Origin: Myxococcales bacterium
GTDB taxonomy: Bacteria > Myxococcota_A > Polyangia > Nannocystales > Nannocystaceae
Direction of reading: 5' to 3'
DNA: 36,162 bases
Assembly (NCBI GenBank): GCA_014240065.1
Contig: JAAZXR010000044.1
Span: forward strand, 1-36,162
Every line of letters begins with the position of its first letter. Within the stretch, counting starts at the first letter, position 1. This document shows, in pieces, positions 1 to 8,760 of the stretch. Made by a program: the position numbers and the translations under genes. The notes beneath the pieces are model-generated. The model saw only the letters and a list, made by a program, of their open reading frames with translations, did not search any database and was not told the DNA's origin.

Positions 1-37
1 TGCACGCGTCCATCGAGCGCGGCTGCGAACGTGAGGG
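1..37 (+). repeat. 37-bp exact inverted copy of internal sdaA sequence at the window edge
   Basis: Bases 1-37 are the exact reverse complement of bases 750-786 inside sdaA. Read on the plus strand they encode the sdaA peptide [12 protein letters not shown], then leave the sdaA frame at base 38 and reach a stop at 72-74. The identity ends abruptly at 37/38. A gene fragment ending this way at the very edge of a sequence is what an inverted assembly or amplification chimera looks like. A genuine inverted partial duplication extending off the window is the alternative. Confidence 0.9.
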
Positions 38-70
38 GACCGTGTTGCCACCGAGCTCAGGGCCGCGGGG

Positions 71-1444
71 CTAGCACTCGATGATGTTGACGGCGAGGCC
101 GCCGCGCGCGGTCTCTTTGTATTTGGTCTTCATGTCGAGACCGGTCTGGCGCATCGTCTCGATCACTTTGTCGAGCGAGACCTTGCCGGATCCGTCCCCT
201 TGCAGGGCCAGCCTGCACGCGTTAATGGCCTTCACCGCGCCCATGGCGTTGCGCTCGATGCAGGGCACTTGGACGAGCCCGCCGACGGGATCGCAGGTGA
301 GTCCGAGGTTGTGCTCCATGGCGATCTCCGCGGCGTCTTCTACCTGCGTCGGTGTCCCTCCCAGTACCTCCGCGAGTCCCGCGGCGGCCATGGAGCACGC
401 GACCCCCACCTCGCCTTGGCAGCCGACCTCGGCGCCAGAGATCGACGCGTTGGTCTTGTAGATGATCCCGATGGCCCCCGCGGTGAGCAGGAAGCGCGAG
501 ACGGCGCGGTCTGTCGTGTTGTCGTGGAAGCGCAAAAAGTATTGGAGCACCGCGGGGATAATCCCCGCGGCGCCGTTGGTGGGCGCCGTCACGACGCGGC
601 CGCCGGCGGCGTTCTCCTCATTGACGGCGATGGCCCAGAGGTTGACCCAGTCCAGATAGGACATGGGGTCTGGCCTGGATTCGGTGGCTTGGAGTCGTCG
701 GTACAGCGAGGCCGCTCGCCGTCGCACCTTCAAGCCGCCGGGCAGCAAGCCCTCACGTTCGCAGCCGCGCTCGATGGACGCGTGCATCGTGTCCCAGATG
801 CTGCGGAGATCTTGGCGGACTTGTTGCGGCGCACGCCACACCGCCTCGTTCTCCAACATGAGCGCGCTGATGGAGAGCCCCGACTCGCTGCACATGCGCA
901 GCAGCTCTGTCCCCGACTTAAACGGGTGGGGGAGCACGGTCGTGTCGCGGACGATTCGGTCTGCGTCCACGGCGCTCTCATCCACGACGAACCCGCCTCC
1001 TACGGAGTAGTAGATCCGAGACACGATCGAATCGCCGCTGGAGGTCTGCGCGGTGAAGCGCATCCCGTTGGGGTGGCCGGGCAGGTTCTTGCGGCGATGA
1101 AACACCAGGGTGCGGTCCATGGCGACCGTCACGGGGAGCGAGCCGTCGAGCTGCAGGGTCTTCGATGCGGAGATTCTCTCCACGCGCTCGGAGATTCGAT
1201 CCGTGTCGACCTCCTCAGGGCTCTCGCCCTCCAAGCCCAAGAGCACCGCGCGATCGGTGCCGTGTCCCCGCCCGGTCGCGCCAAGCGATCCAAACAGCTC
1301 GCATTTCACCTTCGCGACCGCGGCGAACTGACCACCTTCGTGGAGGTCATCGAGGAATCGTCGCGCGGCGCGCATGGGTCCCACGGTGTGGGAGCTGGAG
1401 GGGCCGATGCCCACGGAGAACATGTCGAAGATGCTGAGTGCCAC
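71..1444 (-). CDS. sdaA: L-serine ammonia-lyase (L-serine dehydratase), single-chain iron-sulfur type
   Basis: Converts L-serine to pyruvate and ammonia in the cytoplasm, using an oxygen-sensitive [4Fe-4S] cluster rather than PLP. The protein opens with the family signature [18 protein letters not shown] and contains the beta domain followed by the alpha domain. The latter has [16 protein letters not shown] and [12 protein letters not shown], which carry the cysteines known to bind the cluster. At about 457 residues it matches the single-chain SdaA form. I start it at the GTG at 1444-1442, because GAAGG lies six bases upstream (1451-1455) and the protein then begins directly at the conserved N-terminus. 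A longer in-frame start at 1489 would add 15 unconserved residues. It is divergent from the next gene. Confidence 0.96.
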   Translation of the reverse strand: MALSIFDMFSVGIGPSSSHTVGPMRAARRFLDDLHEGGQFAAVAKVKCELFGSLGATGRGHGTDRAVLLGLEGESPEEVDTDRISERVERISASKTLQLDGSLPVTVAMDRTLVFHRRKNLPGHPNGMRFTAQTSSGDSIVSRIYYSVGGGFVVDESAVDADRIVRDTTVLPHPFKSGTELLRMCSESGLSISALMLENEAVWRAPQQVRQDLRSIWDTMHASIERGCEREGLLPGGLKVRRRAASLYRRLQATESRPDPMSYLDWVNLWAIAVNEENAAGGRVVTAPTNGAAGIIPAVLQYFLRFHDNTTDRAVSRFLLTAGAIGIIYKTNASISGAEVGCQGEVGVACSMAAAGLAEVLGGTPTQVEDAAEIAMEHNLGLTCDPVGGLVQVPCIERNAMGAVKAINACRLALQGDGSGKVSLDKVIETMRQTGLDMKTKYKETARGGLAVNIIEC

Positions 1445-1569
1445 GAGGAGCCTTCTAGGGTGGGAGTGTGCAGTCCGTCCCGGCCCCACGACAACGACAA
1501 GGATCCCTTGCGCGCATGCGTCTTCACACGGTAAGACCGAAGGAGCCGCGTTGCGCGCGGTTCTCCTCC

Positions 1570-1575
1570 AGGAGG
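1570..1575 (+). promoter_or_regulatory. Shine-Dalgarno AGGAGG for the CxxxCxxCC protein
   Basis: A perfect AGGAGG lies ten bases before the ATG at 1586 and supports that start. Confidence 0.6.
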
Positions 1576-1585
1576 TTACGCGTTC

Positions 1586-2110
1586 ATGCCACGGCGGGTC
1601 TCAAGCCTCCACATCCTCGACAAGCAGGTGAGCCGTCGCTCTGCGCAGACGCAGGCGGATTTTTCATGGTGGCCGTGCCGCAGCGGCTGCGCCGGGTGCT
1701 GTGAGACGCTCGCCGAGGAGCCTCAGGTGACCCGCGCAGAGTGGACCCGACTCAAGCGAGCCGTGGACGCGCTCCCGGAATCGGCGCGAGGGAGGATCGG
1801 TCGCGTGCTCGGGCGGGGCGGCGCGGGGGCCTCGTCACCGGGTCCGTTGGTGTGTCCGCTGCTCGAGTCGTCATCGGGTCGCTGCTCTGTCTACGCGGCC
1901 CGCCCGCTCACCTGCCGCACCTACGGTTTTTATGCAGGGCGATCGGGGATCCGCGCCTGCGATCTTGTGATCGAGGGTGCCGTGGAGCGGGGAGCCGAAC
2001 GCTCGGTGTGCTGGGGCAACGAGGACGCGATCCAGCGCGACCTCTCCCGTGAGTGTGGGCCGGCGCGTTCGCTCTCGTGGTGGTGGAATCACCCCGACGA
2101 GCGAGGCTAA
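1586..2110 (+). CDS. YkgJ-type CxxxCxxCC cluster protein (putative Fe/Zn chelator)
   Basis: A 174-residue cytoplasmic protein of the YkgJ/CxxCxxCC family, predicted to bind a metal or iron-sulfur centre; no reaction is firmly known. The visible ligands are the N-terminal CRSGCAGCC cluster (C31, C35, C38, C39), then C90 in VCPLL, C100, and C110 in [11 protein letters not shown], the hallmark second half of the family. Further cysteines lie at about 125 and 142. The length is normal for the family and the gene looks intact. It is divergent from sdaA, itself an Fe-S enzyme, and convergent with the following minus-strand lipoprotein gene. The family call is firm but the function is open. Confidence 0.85.
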   Translation: MPRRVSSLHILDKQVSRRSAQTQADFSWWPCRSGCAGCCETLAEEPQVTRAEWTRLKRAVDALPESARGRIGRVLGRGGAGASSPGPLVCPLLESSSGRCSVYAARPLTCRTYGFYAGRSGIRACDLVIEGAVERGAERSVCWGNEDAIQRDLSRECGPARSLSWWWNHPDERG

Positions 2111-2129
2111 GTGGACCGTCGAGGGAGGG

Positions 2130-2576
2130 CTATTCGAGGTCGTCAAGCTCTTCGAACAAGCGCTGGCATTCGGGGGGCAGGGCGCTGTTGGATGGCGCGT
2201 GGGCGGCGAGGACCCGACCCGGGGTGATGCTCTCGCGCGCGCGTGCGGCGAGGTCCTTGCCCCATCGCGAGGTGATCTCTAGTCCGGAGAAAAAGTCGGA
2301 GAGGGTCCCGTCGCCGTAATCATCATGGAGCGAACGACACATCTTCGCGAGGTCGGCGAGGTTCGCCGTGGAGGAGGGCGATCCAGTCGCGGTTGGCGAC
2401 GGAGTTTGGGGCGGCGCGTGGTCGACGACGGGACGGCGCGGAGCGCCGGGGCTGCCGTTGGCGCTCGACTCGGGCTTGGTGGGCCCTGGCGAGCAGGCCG
2501 CGACGCCGAGCGCGAGCAGGAACGTGCCCGCGCTCCGACGAGCGAGGCGAGATCGAACTGCCGTGACTCCACACAC
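2130..2576 (-). CDS. Small predicted lipoprotein of unknown function
   Basis: Starting from the GTG at 2576-2574, the protein has a basic n-region (RSRLARR), a hydrophobic stretch (TFLLALGVAAC) and a fitting lipobox VAAC, then a Pro/Ser/Thr-rich spacer typical of outer-membrane-tethered proteins. The C-terminal half (from about LADLAKMCRSLHDDYGDG) looks folded and helical. The total is about 148 residues. A longer in-frame start at 2636 would put 20 more residues before the signal peptide and is less likely. I recognise no domain. It is divergent from mtnB and convergent with the CxxxCxxCC gene, 19 bp away. Confidence 0.65.
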   Translation of the reverse strand: MCGVTAVRSRLARRSAGTFLLALGVAACSPGPTKPESSANGSPGAPRRPVVDHAPPQTPSPTATGSPSSTANLADLAKMCRSLHDDYGDGTLSDFFSGLEITSRWGKDLAARARESITPGRVLAAHAPSNSALPPECQRLFEELDDLE

Positions 2577-2633
2577 GTTGCGAGGTCGCAAAAGTTGTCG
2601 TAAGCCTCGGTGCAGGGCCTCTGGGCGCAGCAT

Positions 2634-2645
2634 CATCGGCCGATG
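2634..2645. promoter_or_regulatory. 12-bp palindrome in the divergent lipoprotein/mtnB region
   Basis: CATCGGCCGATG is perfectly self-complementary and lies 60 bp before the mtnB start. It could be an operator for the methionine-salvage genes. It is short, GC-rich and may be a chance occurrence. Confidence 0.25.
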
Positions 2646-2705
2646 CTAGCAGGTCTTCCCCCCGCAGCCTGTCTCGCAACTCACCTCCACCCCCTCCATC
2701 CCACG

Positions 2706-3359
2706 ATGAGCACCACCAACGCACCACACGCGGCCCCCGCCGAGCTCGTCACGGAGCTGTGTCGTCATTTTTATGGGCTCGGCTGGGCCAGCGGGACCGG
2801 CGGCGGCATCTCCATCCGGCAGGGGGACTTCATCTACATGGCGCCGTCCGGGATTCAAAAGGAGCGAATCGCCGCCGAGGATGTGTTCGTACTGGACGCC
2901 AATGAGCTCGAGGAGGCGGTGGTGGTGCGACCGGCGCAGACACACTCGCTCAACATGAGCGAGTGCACGCCCTTGTTTTACAACGCGTACCGAGCGCGGG
3001 GCGCCGGAGCGGTGTTGCACAGCCACTCCATTTGGGCGGTGCTGGCGGCGAAGATAGCCTCGCCCACGGGCGCGCCCGGCGTCATCGAGTTTGAAGGGCT
3101 CGAGATGCAAAAGGGCCTCCGGGGCAAGGGCTGCTTTGACCGGGTGCGCGTGCCCGTCATCGCGAACACGGCCCGGGAGGCCGAGCTGACCGACAGCATG
3201 GCGGAAGCAATGGAGGCACATTTAGATGTGGACGCGGTTGTCGTGGCTGGTCACGGCGTGTATGTGTGGGGGGACGACTGGGGGCACGCGAAGACCCAGG
3301 CGGAGTGCTACGACTACCTCTTCCGCGCGGTCGTTGAGACCGCGAGACTCGGGCGCTGA
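2706..3359 (+). CDS. mtnB: Methylthioribulose-1-phosphate dehydratase
   Basis: A class II aldolase-type zinc enzyme that removes water from 5-methylthioribulose 1-phosphate to give the diketo intermediate of methionine salvage. From the ATG at 2706 it is 217 residues. It shows the family start LCRHFYGLGWASGTGGGISI, MAPSGIQKER, the zinc-binding HSHS (H105, H107) and the third zinc histidine in AGHGVYVWG (H183), and the EFEGLEM segment that carries a conserved acidic residue. The open frame extends upstream to 2610, but the residues added do not look conserved, so I use the 2706 start although no Shine-Dalgarno is evident. mtnD follows 24 bp downstream, which supports the pathway assignment over other class II aldolases such as fuculose or ribulose-5-phosphate enzymes. 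Confidence 0.93.
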   Translation: MSTTNAPHAAPAELVTELCRHFYGLGWASGTGGGISIRQGDFIYMAPSGIQKERIAAEDVFVLDANELEEAVVVRPAQTHSLNMSECTPLFYNAYRARGAGAVLHSHSIWAVLAAKIASPTGAPGVIEFEGLEMQKGLRGKGCFDRVRVPVIANTAREAELTDSMAEAMEAHLDVDAVVVAGHGVYVWGDDWGHAKTQAECYDYLFRAVVETARLGR

Positions 3360-3383
3360 GACCCTCATAAGGAAGCGACAACG

Positions 3384-3848
3384 ATGCGACTCAATTGGCT
3401 CAATCCTCCCGACGCGACACCGGCACCGACGCTCAACGATCTCCTCGCCGTGGGTGTTCACTACGAGCGCCTCGAGGTGGGCTCCACCGGGGCCCAAGCG
3501 TCTCTCGACGCGCTCAAGAGCGCGCGTGGGTATATCGTCCAAGACGAGGTCCAGCTCACTCCGACCACCGAGAACTTGGAGCAGATCTGCGACAAGTTTA
3601 AAGAGGAGCACCTCCACACCGAGGATGAGGTTCGTTTTGTACTCGATGGCGACGGGGTCTTCGAGATTCGCGCCGCGGACGAGCGATGGCTGCGCGTGTT
3701 TGTGGAGAGCGGCGACCTCCTCGTCGTCCCCGCGAATCTCTATCACCGATTCTTCCTCACCGACCGCAAGCACATTCACTGCGCGCGTCTCTTCAAAGAC
3801 CCCGCGGGCTGGGTAGCGCACTATCGCGACGTCCCGGCTTGCGTCTAG
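3384..3848 (+). CDS. mtnD: Acireductone dioxygenase
   Basis: A small cupin enzyme that cleaves 1,2-dihydroxy-3-keto-5-methylthiopentene with oxygen. In this family bound iron gives the 2-keto acid precursor of methionine, while nickel gives an off-pathway product. All four metal ligands are present: H76, H78 and E82 in [12 protein letters not shown], and H121 in NLYHRFFL. At 154 residues it is slightly shorter than the Klebsiella enzyme and closer to plant and fungal forms. The start at 3384 has AGGAA nine bases upstream. It lies between mtnB and ahcY with short gaps, so the three are probably cotranscribed. No mtnC (enolase-phosphatase) or mtnA/mtnK is in the window. Confidence 0.95.
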   Translation: MRLNWLNPPDATPAPTLNDLLAVGVHYERLEVGSTGAQASLDALKSARGYIVQDEVQLTPTTENLEQICDKFKEEHLHTEDEVRFVLDGDGVFEIRAADERWLRVFVESGDLLVVPANLYHRFFLTDRKHIHCARLFKDPAGWVAHYRDVPACV

Positions 3849-3880
3849 CAACGTTCATTCTCAAGAAAGTACCAACTGAT

Positions 3881-5386
<1,506 letters not shown>

Positions 5387-5405
5387 CGCCGGTCGGGTCG
5401 AGAAC

Positions 5406-5444
5406 GAGGGGGTCTTCGAGGTTCGAAGGCTCCCTCTCTTTATT
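5406..5444 (+). terminator. Rho-independent terminator after ahcY
   Basis: Bases 5406-5419 pair with 5423-5436 over 14 positions, 12 Watson-Crick and 2 G-U, around a 3-base loop. The stem is followed by TCTTTATT. It lies 20 bp after the ahcY stop and closes the mtnB-mtnD-ahcY unit. The opposite strand lacks a T tract in the right place, so it should act mainly on plus-strand transcription. Confidence 0.85.
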
Positions 5445-5473
5445 GGAGCGATGGAGGGGGAGGCCCCTCGCGC

Positions 5474-6106
5474 CTACTCCTCGGTGTCGTCATCCGCGGC
5501 GGCCGGTGTCGGGGCCGCGGGGTCCGCTCGCTCCGCCTCGAGGGGCGCGGGCGCGGCCGCCGTCGGTGGTTCACCGGATCGAAGATTGGCGAGGACATCC
5601 TCAAGCTCTTCGATCTTCGTCTTCGTGAGCTCGAGATTCTTCGCCATGTTCTCCTCTTTGCGGTCGTACTCGGCCTCTTTGATCGCGGCGTTCGGGGCCT
5701 TCTCCACCGCGCGGGCGCGGGACTCGTCGAACCGCTCCACCCCGCGCTCGATTCGGGTGAGGCGATCTTTCGCCCGCCGAAGGTCGCGCTCGGCTCTGGC
5801 GATTTTTTCTTCGCGCGTGCGGGGCTCGGCTTCGGGCTCGGCCGTCACGAGACCGCGGGACTGAGGGCTCGCAGCGGGGTCTCGATTCGCGCGACGCGCT
5901 GGATCCGAACCGCGCGCGGCGATGCTCCCCTCGGTTCTGGCGAGGGCGCCGGCCGCGTTCTTGCCCGCGTCGTGCGCTCCGCTCTGGCCGTCGGAGCGAC
6001 CGAAGAGGAACCACCCCGCGAATCCGAGGATAAGCAGCCCCACCAAGATCGTGGTCGCCATGCCGCCTTCATCATCTTTGGATACGTCCGCGCCTTGCTC
6101 ACTCAT
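5474..6106 (-). CDS. Membrane-anchored coiled-coil protein, unknown function
   Basis: A 210-residue protein with a short acidic cytoplasmic N-terminus, one transmembrane segment at residues 17-36 (ATTILVGLLILGFAGWFLFG), a Gly/Ala-rich linker, a charged heptad-like coiled coil at about 97-176 and an Ala/Pro/Glu-rich disordered C-terminus. I start it at the ATG at 6106, which places the membrane segment near the N-terminus. An open frame to 6271 adds low-complexity sequence antisense to the next gene's 5' end. I recognise no family. It is divergent from the pseudouridine synthase gene, sharing a promoter region of about 30 bp or overlapping it. Confidence 0.6.
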   Translation of the reverse strand: MSEQGADVSKDDEGGMATTILVGLLILGFAGWFLFGRSDGQSGAHDAGKNAAGALARTEGSIAARGSDPARRANRDPAASPQSRGLVTAEPEAEPRTREEKIARAERDLRRAKDRLTRIERGVERFDESRARAVEKAPNAAIKEAEYDRKEENMAKNLELTKTKIEELEDVLANLRSGEPPTAAAPAPLEAERADPAAPTPAAADDDTEE

Positions 6107-6137
6107 GGCCGCAGAGTATAACCCTTGGAGCGATTGG

Positions 6138-7274
6138 ATGCACCGGCGACGAACAGGCGATAAAGACGACGGATGGACGGAGCGAGAGCCGCCCGGCCCC
6201 GCGGCTGTGGGGTCACAAGCGCCTGCGCGCGCCAGGGGAGACGAGGGGGGCGCCCGGGCCCTCTCCGCCACGAGCTATACGGATGGGACCGAGCCGGAGC
6301 GGGAATTCCTCGACATTGAGATCGAGGTCACGGAGGCGGGCGCGGGCTACCGCCTCGATAGATTCCTCGCGAAGCGATTTGAACGCCTCTCCCGCAGCAG
6401 GATCCACCGAATCATCGAGCTCGGTCGGGTGACCGACGGAGCTACGGGGATCCCGCTCGTCCGCAAGCAGACCCGCGTCCACCAAGGGCAGCGCGTCGTG
6501 GTGCATCGTCCGGTGCCCGACGAGCCCGCGGTGGTCATGGACTACGACGTCGTGTTCCAAGACTACGCGATGCTGGTGATCAACAAGCCCGCGGGGCTGC
6601 CGGTGCACCCGACCGCGCGCTACCTCCGGCACACCCTCACGGCGCTCATGGACACGCGCCTCGGCGCGGGGCACGGGTGGGAGATGGCGCATCGGCTCGA
6701 CCGCGAGACCTCGGGGGTGATGGTCTTCGGTCAGCGTGGGCGGCTGGCGGCCACGCTGAAGAACGGCTTCTTTCGGCGCACCGTGCGAAAGGAATACCTC
6801 GCCCTGGTTCACGGGCGACTGGTAGATCCTATAGACATCGAGGTGCCGCTCGGGCCCGCTCGCGGGTCTCGAATCAACATCAAGATGGGCGAGCGCCCAG
6901 AGCGTGAAGGCGGGCTCGCCGCGCAGACCTCCGTGACCCCGCTGAAAACCGGGAGTTTCCGCGACGCCCCGATCACGCTCGTTCGCGCCCAGCCCCGGAC
7001 CGGACGCACGCATCAGATCAGGGCGCACCTCGCCCACGTCGGGCATGGGATCGTCGGCGATAAGCTCTACGGCGTCTCGGAGGACGTGTTTTTGTCCATC
7101 GTCGAGGACGGACGCCCGATGTCCGAAGTCGAGCAGGAGCTCGGGCTCCCGCGGCATGCGCTTCACGCGTCGCGCATTGAGCTCGATCATCCCGCGACTG
7201 GCGCCAGAGTCACCTTCCGTACGCGGTGGCCCGCGCCGCTGTCGGACTTGTTGTCTGTCGACGGCGAGGGCTGA
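6138..7274 (+). CDS. RluA-family pseudouridine synthase with S4 domain
   Basis: Isomerises uridine to pseudouridine in rRNA (or tRNA). After a roughly 50-residue low-complexity N-terminus comes an S4 RNA-binding domain (YRLDRFLAKRFERLSRSRIHRIIELG), then the catalytic domain with VINKPAGLPVHPTARY, the active-site motif HRLDRETSG with its catalytic aspartate, and the family segment PRTGRTHQIRAHL. The total is 378 residues from the ATG at 6138, chosen because GGAG sits seven bases before it. Starts at 6105 (ATG) or 6206 (GTG) are also in frame. The domain order is that of RluC/RluD, but the target uridine cannot be read from sequence. Confidence 0.92.
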   Translation: MHRRRTGDKDDGWTEREPPGPAAVGSQAPARARGDEGGARALSATSYTDGTEPEREFLDIEIEVTEAGAGYRLDRFLAKRFERLSRSRIHRIIELGRVTDGATGIPLVRKQTRVHQGQRVVVHRPVPDEPAVVMDYDVVFQDYAMLVINKPAGLPVHPTARYLRHTLTALMDTRLGAGHGWEMAHRLDRETSGVMVFGQRGRLAATLKNGFFRRTVRKEYLALVHGRLVDPIDIEVPLGPARGSRINIKMGERPEREGGLAAQTSVTPLKTGSFRDAPITLVRAQPRTGRTHQIRAHLAHVGHGIVGDKLYGVSEDVFLSIVEDGRPMSEVEQELGLPRHALHASRIELDHPATGARVTFRTRWPAPLSDLLSVDGEG

Positions 7275-7360
7275 CTTGGCCGTGCGTCATGCGCGAGCGC
7301 GAGCGCGAAACTGATCTCGCGGGGTTGCGTTCAGGGGTGGGATGATTAGGTTGACGAGCG

Positions 7361-8203
7361 ATGAGTCTGCGCATGGAACAACTCGCGGGTCGCGCTCGGT
7401 GGACGTGGTCGGTAGGCACGCTCTCGGGCATCGAGACGCGCGTTCACTGGAGCGTAGGGTTGTTCGCCCTCTATCTCGCGCTCAGCGCCGCGTGGTCTGG
7501 CGGCGGGGCGATGAGCGCGGGGCTCGCGGTGTGCGCGCTCGGCCTCGTTTTGGGCTTTGTGTGGTTGCACGAGCTCGGGCACGCGTTGATGGCTCGTCAC
7601 TATGGGATCGGGACTCGGTCCATCACCCTGTCTCCGCTCGGTGGCCTCGCGAGTCTGTCGTCGCTGCCACGCACGCCCAAACAAGAGCTCCACGTCGCCC
7701 TCGCAGGTCCGCTGGTGAACGTGGCGCTGTTTGTGTTCGCGTTGATGGTGGGACAAGTGGTGGGTCGCGAGGTGGGGGTGGCCGCCGTGCTGATCGACGT
7801 CGCCATCTGGTCCAACGCGATGCTGGCCCTGTTCAACTTGCTGCCGGTCTTTCCCATGGACGGTGGACGGGTGATGCGCGCGTGGCTCGAGCGCTCGCGC
7901 GGCCGCCTGCGCGCCACCGAGATCACCGCGACGGTGGGGGGCTACCTCGCCCTCGCCCTCGGGATCTGGGCGCTCGCGACGGGCAGGCTGATGACGGTGA
8001 TGATCGCCGCGTTCGTGTGGCGGCTTGGTCGCGTCGAGCTGGCCCACGTGCGGGCGCGGGCGGGCGCGCCCACGGGGCGCTCCTTCCGGAGCGGGGTGGG
8101 GGCGCCGGTGGGGGCGTGGACCGATCAAAGCGCTCGACCGCCGCGGGCAGGAGGCGTCGCCGTCGACATCCCCCACATCGAGCGACCGCGTGGCGGATCC
8201 TGA
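7361..8203 (+). CDS. M50-family site-2 protease-like zinc metalloprotease
   Basis: A 280-residue multi-pass membrane protease expected to cut substrates within the membrane. The zinc-binding HELGH is at residues 70-74, inside a hydrophobic helix, and the third-ligand motif NLLPVFPMDGGR is at 159-170 with D167. About six hydrophobic segments are visible. It lacks PDZ and CBS domains, so it is the compact SpoIVFB-like type rather than RseP-like. The last 50-60 residues form a hydrophilic Arg/Gly/Pro-rich tail of unknown role. No sigma or anti-sigma factor gene is nearby, so the substrate is unknown. It is convergent with the next gene 25 bp away. Confidence 0.92.
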   Translation: MSLRMEQLAGRARWTWSVGTLSGIETRVHWSVGLFALYLALSAAWSGGGAMSAGLAVCALGLVLGFVWLHELGHALMARHYGIGTRSITLSPLGGLASLSSLPRTPKQELHVALAGPLVNVALFVFALMVGQVVGREVGVAAVLIDVAIWSNAMLALFNLLPVFPMDGGRVMRAWLERSRGRLRATEITATVGGYLALALGIWALATGRLMTVMIAAFVWRLGRVELAHVRARAGAPTGRSFRSGVGAPVGAWTDQSARPPRAGGVAVDIPHIERPRGGS

Positions 8204-8228
8204 GATCACGAGGGAGCCGGCGGCGAAG

Positions 8229-8744
8229 CTACTCGCGGTTGTCGGTCATGACCTGGGCGACGTGGCCTGACAGCACCTCGATCTCGGTGGTCACGCCGTC
8301 TTCGACGTACACCACGACCTGCGCGCGCACGCTGCCCTCAGCCAGCGTGAGCGAGCGGTCGGGCAGCACGATCTTCTCCACACCAGGGGGCTCTTCGTCG
8401 AGCGCGAAGCGCCCGCGCCCCTCGTTCCAAACCAAGGTTCGGGTCAGGCGGCTCAGGTCGGTGCCTGCTGGGAGGACGAAGGGGTGTGTCCGCGCCCACT
8501 CGGCATGGCGGACGTACCAAAGATAGGCGCACACGCTGCAGAGCACCCCGAACGCCGCGAAGATGACGATGCCGCGACGTACGCGACGACCCGCGTCGTA
8601 GCCTGCGAACCGCCCGCGGTGGTAGTCGGTGGGAGGGATCTTTGTGAGCAGCTCGTCGTGCCTGCGCGCGCGTTCCCCCGTCTCTCCACGCGGCGGGCCG
8701 TTCGCCTCACGGTCGGCGTCGTCAGCGTCATGGGTGCGTGGCAC
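8229..8744 (-). CDS. Single-pass membrane protein, unknown function
   Basis: A 171-residue protein with a long charged cytoplasmic N-terminus, one transmembrane helix (about residues 57-77, RGIVIFAAFGVLCSVCAYLW) and an extracytoplasmic domain of about 90 residues with alternating hydrophobic strands (VEKIVLPDRSLTLAEG, VRAQVVVYVEDGVTTEIEVL). The GTG start at 8744 has GAGG about eight bases upstream. It begins 16 bp after the receiver-PATAN gene, so the two are likely one transcript and may function together. I recognise no family. Confidence 0.65.
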   Translation of the reverse strand: MPRTHDADDADREANGPPRGETGERARRHDELLTKIPPTDYHRGRFAGYDAGRRVRRGIVIFAAFGVLCSVCAYLWYVRHAEWARTHPFVLPAGTDLSRLTRTLVWNEGRGRFALDEEPPGVEKIVLPDRSLTLAEGSVRAQVVVYVEDGVTTEIEVLSGHVAQVMTDNRE

Positions 8745-8760
8745 GGGGAGACCTCGAGGC

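Noticed and set aside
3849-3880. SAH riboswitch before ahcY
   Set aside because: The gap after mtnD is only 32 bp, too short for the known riboswitch, and no fitting hairpins are visible.
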